Shown here: in pieces, positions 11,434 through 22,738 of the stretch
Layout: each line of letters begins with the position of its first letter
Numbering within the stretch: the stretch's first letter is position 1
Assembly (NCBI GenBank): GCA_015501595.1
Contig: JADNRX010000001.1
Span: forward strand, 1,178,001-1,242,000
Reading direction: 5' to 3'
Length of the DNA stretch: 64,000 nt
From: Hymenopellis radicata
Lineage: Eukaryota > Basidiomycota > Agaricomycetes > Agaricales > Physalacriaceae
The notes under the pieces: model-generated
What the model saw: the letters and a program-made list of their open reading frames with translations, nothing else
The model's database searches: none
Told to the model about the DNA's origin: nothing
Program-made: the position numbers and the translations under genes

Positions 11434-14400
11434 ATGGCGCTGAGGTCGTCGCCGAGGAAGGTCGTGCCTCTAGCCACTGGCGACGAAATACGGTCTCGCT
11501 CAGACGCATTCGGGCCCCCATCGTCGACAAAGAGGGTATTTTTCTGCGGCGTAGTGGTAGAGGGCTCTGAGAGCGGCAAGCGGCTCCCAGATGGTGTGTG
11601 GTGTATTCTAATGCTTTGTAGCAGTGCTCATGTTTGGCGGCAGAGATCCAGGACCTGGTCCTTTCCCTGGGCGATTTGTTGGAAACCGACGAAGCCCATA
11701 TTCTCAATTCTACCGCAGGATCCGACTCGGCGGACTCGGTACGTCTTTATCCCAACGTTGATGGATACCGGGTCTTATACGCTGATAGGCCGGCACCGCG
11801 AGGAAGCGCGCACTAACCGACTCGTCCGCTCTAACGTCTGTCATTAATGAATTCGTGTCGACAGAGCGCTCCTACGTGAAACGGCTCCAGATCTTGAAGA
11901 ATGACTACGCGGATCCTCTTAGAAACTTCTCCAGGAGTAGAAGCACCGCTATACTGCCGTCCTATGAGGCCAAAACAATGTTCGGCAATGTCGACAACCT
12001 GCTCCCCGTCAACGAGGCTTTCCTGACAGACCTCGAGAAGATGATGGCCCCAAATGGCGCCAAGACCGTTGGTGGTATCGGGGATGTTGCTCTTCGCCAT
12101 TTCAAGCAGCTCAAAGGATTCGAGCAGTACCGACAGTACTACGTCAAGCGCGAGGACGCACAAATGATCTTTGAGCGGGAAATGTCGAAACGCTCATCCC
12201 CATTTGCCGCATACATTGATGTTTGTCGCGTCTATGTTTCCCATGTCTCTGCTGACGCGTCAACAGCGCATCAAATACCAGTCCACAGACACTCGAAACC
12301 GTGTTGGACTGAGGGAGCTTCTCATGGACCCGGTTCAGCGTATACCGCGCTATACTCTGATGTTTCGTACCATGATCAAGTACATGGCTCCTGGAGACCC
12401 GCAACGTGCCAAGTTGATTGAGGCGGATGAGATTGCCAGCAAAATAGCGCTGGCCGAGGCCGACGAACAAACTAAACGCGCCACCATCTTCTACTGCTTG
12501 AGCTCCAACATCCAGGAGTTCCCTCCCGACCTCTTCTCAAACTCCCGGCGTTTTATCGACTGCATTGACGTTGAGGATGTGTTTTCCGACGCGCCTTCGA
12601 ACAACTCCTCTTCTGCCAGTCTCTCGACCGTCTTGCACTGTTCGTTGATACTGTTTGACGACAAGCTGTTGATCGTCAAGCGTCCAGGGAACGGAGAGAA
12701 AGGCTGTCGTGCATTGTCTGGTCTGGATGATGTCGATAAGGTCACTAAGACCAGTAGCATGAGCGGCGGCAAGCGTAAAAACGCCATGAGCTACAAGGGT
12801 GTCATGGACATAACCGAGCTGGTAGTGACAGATGTTGGAGGGCCGGGTGAGGACCACTCGCTTTTCTTACTCCATTGACTTAATAGATTGCAGACTTTCA
12901 TTTGTACCTTGAAAATGCGCCGCAAGAACTCAGTGACCGATGGTCCAATCGACCGCTGAGGTTCTTGACAGTTGTCAAGCCACCGGGTAATATGGACCCA
13001 ACGGGTACAGAAGCCGACAAGACTCGCTTTTTGCATAATCTTTGGACTGCCCAAGCCAAGTATCGTACCAGGGCTGGCCAGTCTGTCGTCCTGCAGTCCG
13101 ACGAGGTGGAAGTTGAATCCAAAAACGGTCGGGTCACCGCAGCTCGAACTTACTACAACGTCTACCAACGCACTGCATTCCTTCAAGAAATCAAGAAGGT
13201 GATTTGACCGATATCCCCCTTTTATGACTGCTCACATTGTTATAGACCAAGATTGTAGTACACATCGATGCAGTTGGTGGGGCAGACAATATTCCCTTCG
13301 GCGTCGGAGGCCCACCGTTTGCTGTCATCCGGCTGCAGCCTCTGGCAGGCGGTGTATGTCGGTATAAAGTGACTTCCACAGACCCTTCTGATCCTGGAGA
13401 AGAAGACATTGTTCAAACGTCCCGCGTTCCTAATCGTATCATTTTGACGAGTAAGTCTGCGCCAGATGTATCGAACGTCTTCTTACAATTATGCAGTACA
13501 TCAATATGGGCTCTTCGAATTCCGGACGGGCAGGGCGAATTCCCGTCCTTCTACCCCCACTGCGCGTTCTAAGGTATCCATCTTCGGTTTGGATGCGATC
13601 TCCCGTAACTTGTTCAACTCACGTCCAGTCGGTGACTTCTTTGCTGGCTCAATAAATAGCCACCGACGGTCCAAGTCAACCAACAGTCGTTCTTCAACGT
13701 ATACTCACACGACGACAACTGGGGACGACAGTTTGACAAGGTTTTCTCATCGGTCCAACTCCACTATAGCGACTACCATGTCGACGATGGACGATGATTC
13801 GTTTGGTTCCAATAACGCCTCTCCCACGCGTGGCGTGAAGCGGGGCTACTCGCCTGTAGTGCCAGAGCGCCCGTCTAGTAGAAACAGCCGGGCTCCAAGT
13901 CGCAGTCAGTCGAGAACCTCACCTCGCTCACGATCGAGCTCGCGAGGAGGAGATACAGACTGTAGTGATCTCGACGAGGACGACTCTTTCACGGCCACCA
14001 CACGGGATATGGATGCCTCGGAGCGCAACCTTGCGTTACAACTCAAATTGGCACGGAAGAATAGCAAGAGCCAGTATGACCGGGCTCTATCGAAGCCTCT
14101 CCCTGTAGCTCTAGAAGCCCCAATTATGGAAGGTTGGTCTCGTCTCCATTTTGAAGGTTGTCCGACTTAAGTCGAATTTATAGCCGATGAAATATCTCTA
14201 CGTCCTGCTTCAAGAGCGTCAACTTCGAGGGACTCCAATAGTCAATGTACGGTGACAGCTGATACCGACGGTCATCGGAGGACGCGCTCTATGTCGCGTC
14301 AGTCTTCTGACCGCCGACCCATGGGACCAAGAACGCCATCGCCATTGCCGCCGACCTCACACCTCCTCCCATCCGCACTGTCTTCTGATTCCGAATCAGA

Positions 14401-15815
14401 GGATATTCTACCCTCTCTCACTCGCACCCAACCCCGTCCCACGGGTATTCCCCGCAGCAAGCGTCAACCTTTCCTTCCTACAGGCAACACTGAAATGACA
14501 CCAAAGCCACTCGTTAATAACAGTACTGGTGGTTCCATTATAGAACCTTTGTCCATAAAAAAGAAATCCACTGCTCGCTCAGCAACAAATGCGCCACTAC
14601 CGCCTGCGGTTCGTAGAAGTCAGACGTCGCCTCTAGCGAGGACCCAGTCACGAACTACACCCGCCGTGCAGCATAATGCTTCGATGCCGGATGTTAGACC
14701 TTCCTTGGATACATCTCACGCTCACATAAACCCCGATCAACTTCTGCAAGCTTCGAGAGCTACTAAGGTCGATGTGAGTACTTCTCCGTCCTCAATGGCT
14801 TCATCTTTCTCATCTCTTTGTTGCATGCAGCTCGATTCTGCCCATCGTGCAGTAAAGCGTATGAGGGTCGAGGTCGAAACCTTGCGATCCTCGAAAACCA
14901 ATGAAACTTATTCTCGACCCTCTTCACCAGTGAAAGGACTTTCCACGCCCTCGCGCGGTGGGCCTTTGGTACGTCTAATACTTCCTCTACACTGAATTGT
15001 ACCTCATATCCGATCCCAAAGACGAAGGCAGCTCAAGAACGAATGGAGGAAATGCAAAAGCTCATCGGCCAACGGCAAGGCGAAGGAACACCTTTGAGCC
15101 GTGCGCGTCCTTTCTCGACGTTTGATACGCCCACACGTGCAGCAAGCTTCGATGGAACCGACCCATTCAAGCCGCTCGTTCAATCGATAGCAGAGGCTGA
15201 TGACTCCCTGATGCAGGGCATCGCTGGCTACAATAGCATACAAGGTTCTCTTGAAGAATTGTCCAACGCTTTCCGCGAGGTACGCAGGTCCTCATACAAC
15301 ATTATCATTATTCAACCGTGCGATAGCAATCTGCGGATATCAACAAGTACAAGACGGAAGTCCAAAACGCCAAGCGACAATGCGAAGTGATGAAAAGTCT
15401 CTTGAACGATGTTACGGCTGAGAAGGAAATCATGTTCGAGGTTAGTAGGAAATTTGTGAACTACCTTGGACGTGCTAAGCGCGACTTTCAGGCGTTCAAC
15501 GAGGAACTTGATGGCATGTACAATGATATCAACCTTCCTGATGATGAAGCTTGGGAGGCCATGACGAACGATTTGCAAAGGACTAAAGAAGCCAGGAATG
15601 CTCTCTCCAAAGAAAATCAGTCAGTGTTCTGTTTACAATTGGTACATTTCCAAGAGTGCTGACCGCTATGATTACAGACACCTGAAGCGACAGCTGGCTG
15701 AAGCCACCCTCAAATATGACGAGTAAGTGCTGCTGAGCCCTTCGTTAACCGACATTTGTTGACCATCGTCGTCAGATGGGAAGTTTTGCTACGAAGTCAT
15801 GGCCTGATATCATGA
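11434..15815 (+). CDS. Rho guanine nucleotide exchange factor (DH domain), large
   Basis: Would activate a Rho-family GTPase (Rho1/Cdc42/Rac type) by GDP-GTP exchange at the cell cortex. Fourteen exons: 11434-11535, 11622-11738, 11789-12220, 12267-12846, 12894-13198, 13246-13450, 13497-14132, 14184-14773, 14831-14968, 15022-15279, 15327-15440, 15492-15619, 15678-15722, 15776-15815; the sum is exactly 1230 codons. Seen: a DH domain starting near INEFVSTERSYVKRL (about residue 87) and containing LLMDPVQRIPRY, the conserved helix-8 motif; then a PH-like region with a RFLTVVKPP segment; a long Ser/Arg-rich disordered middle; and a C-terminal coiled coil (KQLAEAT-like helices) in the last five exons. 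No frame damage across 4.4 kb. The first exon is inferred from phase only. It converges with a second RhoGEF, stop codons about 300 bp apart. Confidence 0.88.
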
Positions 15816-16006
15816 TGACCACTCTCATCTTCCTTGTATAGAGATTCGACGAGGACTGATCTACTCTGTATCTAATTCTTTTCGCTGCTGATCGCTACTC
15901 TCTCTCTGCTCATCCTGTATTCTTATCAATGTGTAACTTTATATGATTACGAAAATCCGTGATGGTACACGTTAAGTGTATACGACCCGTAGACCTGTAA
16001 AAAGGA

Positions 16007-16023
16007 AATAAAAAAACAATAAA
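16007..16023 (+). terminator. Tandem AATAAA polyadenylation signals
   Basis: Two AATAAA hexamers (16007-16012 and 16018-16023) lie about 195 bases past the plus-strand RhoGEF stop, in an A-rich stretch, and before the convergent gene's stop at 16112. Their position fits a 3' UTR of normal length; usage is inferred. Confidence 0.5.
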
Positions 16024-16111
16024 GCTTTAACATATTGGTGGTATACGATGTCAGAATGTACAGATGCAAATGAACCTATGAATTACATGCTCCTACAGTG
16101 CGGGTTTTTGG

Positions 16112-19100
16112 TTAGGGCGAGGAAGGACTGGGTGCTAGTTGAGTTGGCGAACTGGTTAATACCAGGTTGCTGCCAAAGCAGATTTCAGGAAGAACGGGCG
16201 ACGGGTCTAATGGTTTCGCATCATGGGGCGCGCTATGTGTGCGCCTGTGGAACGGTTTCATCCAACGCCTGAAAGTAGAGGTCGACGGTTTACTCGACAA
16301 TTCGTGCTTCCTAATGTGCATAGACTGAGTGGACCGTGTAGGCGATGAAGGTCGAGAACGGAAGAAACCTCCAACGTTGTGGACGATGGTGGTGGGGCGT
16401 GAGACGGAGCGCGCCCTCTCGCCCGCTTGATATGTATCGCTAGTCGGACGGGGCGGTGTGAGGGTGGAGTCGCGGGTCGGACTATTAACTGTTGAAGGAG
16501 GGAAGGATACAGTTGTGGCAGGAGATTGAATCGGGGAAGTGTCAGAGGTGGGGAGAAAAAGAATGCAGTCCCCATCCGAGTTGGTCGACGTGATGCTGAG
16601 TTTTTTGGGGCGCTTTTTAACGGTCAAAGACTTTGCACGCCAGGCAGTCTTCTTCCGAGGGAAGCTTTCCTGCGAATCGACGATGATGCTCTTCCGTCGC
16701 AGAACCCTGACGCTCTCGTGTTTCTTCAACCGAGACATGCTGAGCGTCGATTGAGAACGCAACGGCGGCCCAGAGCGGGTGATACTGGGCGCCTGGAACA
16801 GCTCTTCCTCGCGGCTGCTCGCATGAGACCTTGCTGTAACACACGGCTCAGATATGACATCACGGAGACCCTGGTCGACGTGCATTCTCGCAGACGGAGA
16901 GGAGCGTCGAATGACAACAGTGTCAGTCTCCGAAGAGGTCATGGGAGTAAAGATGGCCTTCATCGACGCAGAGGAGGACCGTCGACTTGCCATATCTTGC
17001 TTCGTAGTCAATTCGTATTTCGGTTTCGAAGGATTGGGGTCTGTCGCGAGTGCCGCAAGGAAAGAATCAGTGATCTCCGGAAGTGCGCCATTTTTGCTGA
17101 TGTCGGGAATTGACTGGATAGTTGGTAATGAGGTTATCGTCTCGAAAGGACCGTCGAGGTTAGAGGGTACAGGTTCACCCTTGCCGTCAGACTGTAAACT
17201 GGATGTCGGTTCGTTGACCCATGTCGTCGTCGTGTGCGAGAGCGACTCCCGAATCGCTGATATCCAAGCCTCTTTCTCGCGTTGGCAGGCAGCCGCAAGT
17301 TCAAAGTGATGTCCTTTGCTCGACAGATTGAAGGAACACGGAAGTAGTGCTAAAAATCGGATTAACACATAATCAATGTTTAAAGATTCGAACTCACCAT
17401 CTTCGCCAGAGTCAGATAATTCAAACTCTGAGAGGCGGAACCAATGTTTGGGCTCGTACGTCTTGCCCTTGGTGACTTTGACAAGAATAATGTATCCTCC
17501 CAGATACAAGAAAGCTCCGAGATATTTCGCATTGATGTTGGCGGCATTTGAGTATGGCCGGGCCCAATGATGATGCATGACATCCAAAGAGCCTGCCAGA
17601 AGACAAACACCGAGCGATGACAAGAAACTTGGTGTCAAGAACTGGAATGTCAAACGTGAGGAAGACCCAGTCTGTGGTAATGGAGGTGTGGCTCGTGAAA
17701 TGCGAGAAACGATCAAAGATGACTGCAGCGCCACGTCGTGTCGATGTCGCGCCTCATCTACACGGGAAGCTACATGCTTCATGGCCTGAGCAGCACTCTG
17801 CACAATGACGTTCACATCGTGACCGCCCATCGGCCTAGGAGCTGACAGAGCCTGGAAAACTTTGCCAGTCTTCAGCTGATCCAGAAGCATGGGATAGCGA
17901 CAAATGCGTTGAACCGGAGTTATCAGGTAGTCCAAAAAAGTAAGACGCCTCTTATCCCGGACGGAGAAGTCGGAATGCCCTCCCACCAACTTGGGTCGTA
18001 ACGCCCACACAACACCTTCGACAGACGAAACTGAGGACCGGCGTTTCTTCTCCTTCGGGTGAGTGGAAGTAGTCGATGTCCCGCTTTCACTGGCAGGGGT
18101 CAACAATGGCGGTCGAGCCAGATTTTCGCCGCCTTCGTTTGACAGCGACATCTCGGGCCCCAGAAGTTCTGAGATAAGAGACGAGCACCGTTGTTCGTAC
18201 AAGTCCCACTCCACGACGTACTGATTCTGAACCCTGCGCACAATGTCCAGAGCTTCAGGATGTCCGGCACAGAACGTCTCGTAAGCGTTGAAGCGTGACG
18301 CCTATAGAGATTTTAGACCACTGAATCAAAGAAAAGACCTACTCACCTCTGTTGCAAACTTGGTGGCAACAAAGGACAATGCAATTTCGATATTTGCGAG
18401 CGCGGCTTTTGATGGCGCAGAAGGCTCAGAGGACCCAACAAAATCCATAGGAAAGCCCAGCGGCGTTAGTACACAGCTCATCTCTTCTACCACATGCTCG
18501 TGGAATTGGAGAACCTCTTCGGCGTTCCGTGTCAACTGGTCTATCTCGGCATTGGTGAACAAGTATCGTATGCTGCTCTTATCCTTCTTCTCCGGTGTTA
18601 TGGCGCTTAGAGGTTGAAGGCCATGCATCTCAGCGATAGTGGTAGACGATGAGTTCGAAGAAGCTTGGAGGTAGGTATAGGAGTTGGTCCGAGAAGTGGC
18701 AGTAAAGGAGGATGTTCGACCAAATGTAGAGCCTGACGGCGTCCGACAAGTGATGGTGGGCAGCTGTCGTAGGTAAATCTAAGAGATGTGCTGAGCTTTG
18801 ACCTCACAGCGGGAAGAGCAGAATGTACCATCACTAAGACGCGTAGATCCATCAGATATCGAACCTCCGTGGACAGTAACTCCATAAGGGCGTGATATTT
18901 CCTTATGTCATCCTTGCTTTTTTCAACATGCCAGAGCTCGGACGCGTGGTTTTGATCACTCGAGCTGGCCTCGGCGCTGCCGTCCATAGAGCCACTACCG
19001 TCACCGTTGTCGTCGTGGTCGCTGTTGACTTCATGAGAGATGGAGAACATGGGGTGAGCGCGGTTATAGAAAGCCGAAGGGGGGCGACTGCGAAAAGAAG

Positions 19101-19800
19101 TCCTAAGAGGGCTAGCAGCAACGATTGCCTCTGCATTATTTTTGGACTTGCGCCTGCGGACGAACGCAGTCGCGGAATCTGATGCGGAACGTATAGGTAA
19201 GTAAGAGGACATGGAAGGAGCGGAGGCGCGCCGTTTGAAGGCAGACTGAGAAATTATTGACGGATCAGCATGCGGGAAGGCCGAGGCAGGGAATGAAGCG
19301 GAAGGTGAAACGGCCGGGGAATGAGGAAGACGTGCAACACAGGTCACTGAACGCCGAAACAACTTTGGGGGCGGCGTCGGTGGTATTGATACCCACGTGG
19401 GTGCAAGATGAGATTTGGAAGATCCACTATCGCTGGGCGTTGGGGGCGCAGTGATGTACCCGTCCGTTCCGCTTGATGACCCAGGAAAGTCGTCGCCGTA
19501 CATGTGACGCGACGACATGCTCGTCGTAGGCGTGCAGATGGGTGATGCGCTGATGGACGGCAGAGGAAGGAAACCGCAGGTCGTTGAACGCCGGCGAGAT
19601 GGCTCCTTGCCAAGCGGAGACGTCGAGGCTCCCTGGTCCATGACATCGTCAAAATCCTGTTCCTGGCGTATGCTGAGCGAGAGACGCCTGTATGCTCGCT
19701 GCGTTTCTGGGCCGGCCTTTGACCGCCGGTGAAAGATAGAGGACTGGTACAACGGGCGAGGTGTACTGGGCGAGGCTGGATAAGCAGAAAGGACCTCCAT
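16112..19800 (-). CDS. Second RhoGEF (DH-PH), minus strand
   Basis: A 1181-residue exchange factor for a Rho-type GTPase. Exons: 19800-18829, 18778-18347, 18301-17398, 17349-16112. Seen: about 300 residues of Ser/Pro-rich disordered N-terminus; DH start at KYHALMELLSTEVRYLMDL (about 302), with a disordered insert, and the hallmark FLDYLITPVQRICRYP further on; a PH-type region (FLYLGGYIILVK ... HWFRLSEFEL ... HFELAAACQREKEAW); then a long Ser/Thr/Arg tail. The intron at 17350-17397 is 48 nt without an in-frame stop and would read through; splicing it out restores the PH sequence EDALLPCSF. Start: ATG 19800; a longer frame begins with GTG only. It differs clearly from the neighbouring plus-strand RhoGEF in domain spacing, so this is not a recent duplication. 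Confidence 0.87.
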
Positions 19801-20594
19801 GTCGTCGGCGACGGTGCTGCTTGTCACTGTCGTCGGTGGGGGAGTTGGTCAAAGGCGGAATTGGCGCCTGCGAGGGTGGCTTGCGCTAATGAATGATCGA
19901 CCACTGTTTGACGTTAGGGAGACAACAAATGAAATAAAGTAAACCTACATGGTGCCAGACAACTACACAGGGGTACAAACTCGCCGAGGAACGTGCCTCG
20001 CAGCGAGACCGTTGGATGTTGTCCGCTATATGCCCTCTAACAGTCGGCCCCAGCGATGCAGCGAGCACCGGTGTCGTCGTCGATGAGCAAATTTCGACTC
20101 GACGAGTAACACGCGGTCAACAGATAGCCAACAGCCAGTCACCAAGATCACGAGTAAAGACCAAGGAAATAAATGTTGGGCACCAGAGCGACGAGATCGA
20201 CCAAGTCTGTTTAAGCCAGGTTTAAGCCGCGCTTCGGCTCAAGAAATTGCGCGATATTCGGTGTCGTCTTCGATGACGCCCGGCTCGTTCCCACTGAAAC
20301 TAGTCCAACGGCCGGTTTCCTGCTGGTTTCCATTCAATGCCACCGTTGATTCACTCGCCCGTCATTCATCATTCCAAGTCGCGTACCACATCACGAGATT
20401 TCTTACTCCGCCCCCTGCCTATCCTGGAGGCTGCAAGTATATCATATCCAAAGCGCGAGATTAACCTACGTACATAGAGTACGTACAGAACTATTCATAA
20501 AGGAAGATTGTCAAGATAAATCCCCCATAAACCCAGTTGCGATTCATAAGCGAGATCAAGCATCGACACCAGTCAACTTACTGCTAAAAAAACC
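19801..20594. other. Intergenic region upstream of RhoGEF 2 and downstream of the LRR gene
   Basis: About 800 bases with the RhoGEF promoter and the LRR-gene 3' UTR. The only structure noted is a short direct repeat, GTTTAAGCC, at about 20210-20230. No coding evidence. Confidence 0.45.
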
Positions 20595-22144
20595 TCAGTG
20601 GAGATCTAGCCTATCGTCTGAACGCGGCGTAAAAGGTATATTCCTCGCTTCACATTCCCTACGCCGGAGCTCTTCCTTGTTGAGGAAGCGCGTTAACTCC
20701 TTCACATTTGGGCCGTCGAACACAAAGAAGGCAGCTTGCTGATCCACATTCAAGTTCTGATAGTATCAAGGTTAGCATCGTCCGCACTGGCTTCGAATGA
20801 CTCACTGGGGGCGGAGGATCAGAAAACCGACGTATTCCCTTTCTTTTGAAGGACGGAATGCCGGTTACCGTGAGATGTTGCAGATGCTCCAGCGACTTGA
20901 GAACGAGATGAATGGCATCCAGCGACAGATTATCACAATAATCCATGTGTAATCGTTCCAGCGCCACGGCGTGTTCCGCAATCGCGAATATCCCAATGTC
21001 GGTAAGATTTTGCACCCGAACCAGACTCAGGCGTCGAAGGCTAGCTAGTCCAGCGAGCTCAAACACCGACATGTCAGTCAGCTTCCGACAAACTACATTG
21101 CACGCGTCAAGTCCCGAACCAAACGGCGCAAGTTTATGAACGTACAAGATACATCAACACACCTGAGGTTTATGCACTTGCGCGTAAACTGCACCACCCC
21201 GTTGTCAGTGATATCTGGCACATGCGCGAGGATGAGCACGTCCAGATGGTTTTCGAGATGACATATGCTTTCCAGCGCCTTGTCCGTCAGTAGATGGCAT
21301 CCAGACAGATTTAAAGTTTGTATTCTCGGCGCGTGCTTTACGATCCCTTCGACCGCGTCGTCTGTCACGCTGCAGTACGCGATATCGAGAATCCGCAAGT
21401 TTTCGGCCTTGTGCGTTAAAATGAGAGGCGGGAGCTCCTCAAGCCACGTTACAGGCCTATGTGGCAGCGGCTTTTCGTCCAACTCTATGTCCAACTCGAC
21501 ATCTCGAGTGAGGAAGGAAACGCCTTGTCCGTCAATAGATGGCAATACGCTAATCGCAGCGTCCGAAGTTTGCTGTCGGGGAATCTCAGACTAGATTGAT
21601 GAGTCGAGCGGTAATTGGTCGTACCGTGAATAGGTCCAGACATCGCGTACGGATAAAGGGGATAGGAGGGGAACATCGCAGAGCTCGAGCTCTATTAGAC
21701 GCGAGCACGATCGCGCAATAGCAGAGACCGCGGGGTCCGTGAGACCTCGCACGCGATTTAGCATAACCTGAAAGTTTTATTAGGCCGAGAAGGAGTCGGG
21801 AGTTGCGTTGCGACCTACCCATTGGAGCGGGAGGCTCTTGGAGACGATGTCTAGGATACCGATGTCGGTAACGTTTTGGCAACCAGAGAGATCCACGCCC
21901 ATTAGGTTGTTAGCGTGGTCGGCAAGGGAGACAATGGTTCTGTCCGAGGTGCTGGGGACGCCAGAGAGGACGACGGACTCGAGGTGCGGACAGCCTCGAC
22001 GACGCGGGCGAGCTCGTCGTCGCCGATGTTGCTGCTCTTGCGCCGGATCGTCAAGTGTCGTAGGCGGCGGTACTCGTCCTGTGTGGGCAGGCGGTCGCTC
22101 ACCCGAATCATGTCTTCGTGGAATGGCACGGCTCCTCTGTACAT
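20595..22144 (-). CDS. GRR1/AMN1-like leucine-rich-repeat protein
   Basis: Resembles the substrate-binding LRR part of SCF-Grr1 ubiquitin ligase. Exons: 22144-21819, 21767-21625, 21590-21146, 21092-20806, 20756-20595; about 454 residues once two one-base frame breaks are bridged. Seen: serial cysteine-containing LRRs (DLSGCQNVTDIGI, LAYC, LNLSGCHLLTDKAL, LDIAYCSVTDDAVEGIV, CRKLTDMSV), a DVWTYS segment and the Grr1-typical end FLNKEELRRRECEARNIPF. Oddities: one-base deletions near 21992 (before PHLESVVLSG) and near 21500-21530 (after DKAFP); an intron of only 34 nt (21591-21624); and no F-box found upstream, although Grr1 orthologues carry one. The start is the first ATG in frame; an upstream exon may be missing. 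In yeast Grr1 targets nutrient and cell-cycle regulators; that role here is only inferred. Confidence 0.75.
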
Positions 22145-22738
22145 GTTGTATGGTATTGCAGCCCGTTCATACGTGTAATACTGCGTCCATTCGGGAAATT
22201 AGTACAACGCGTCGGTTGACAGCTGTCACTCAACGCACAGGACGACATGCGGGGTCATGTAAAGAGGCGCTAGAAAAATATGTTCAACTGATCAGGGTCC
22301 ACATCAATCCGGCCATCATGTCTTCGACTGCGTCCACCTCGTCGACGCTAAACCTGTCAACCAGTCGCTGCCTCCTCCACCTCCGCCACCGGCGCAATCT
22401 AGTCGCATTCCTATCACTCCAGTGCTCTTGCGCTCCATTTTTGCATCTTCAAGAACGCCCAACGAGGAGCGCTCCATTTCACGAATCGCTTTCTTTAGGT
22501 ACGCCCACATGTCACCGGAGTGGGCATGTTGACACAGAAAATCAGGTTTACAGGCTTCATTCTGAGCTGCATGTTCATTAGTTGGGCGGCGGCTCGTGGG
22601 AGGGGCTTCAAGAGTCTTGGTGTCGCATGATGGTAAACGTGTTGTGAAATTGCTTTTCTCAGATCATTTCTGACCAGTCTAACAGGTATACTATGACGGC
22701 CTCAGTTAAACGGAACAACGTGTATTGCTAACTAAGAT
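22145..22738. other. Unassigned region with coding-like frames on both strands
   Basis: Between the LRR gene start and the amidohydrolase end. On the minus strand a frame of roughly 95 codons (about 22316-22610) contains a KKAIREMERSS helix-like stretch and a poly-Gly run; on the plus strand the same DNA reads a poly-Pro frame. Neither carries an F-box or joins the LRR gene in phase. It could hold the missing 5' exon of the GRR1-like gene, but I cannot show this. Confidence 0.3.
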
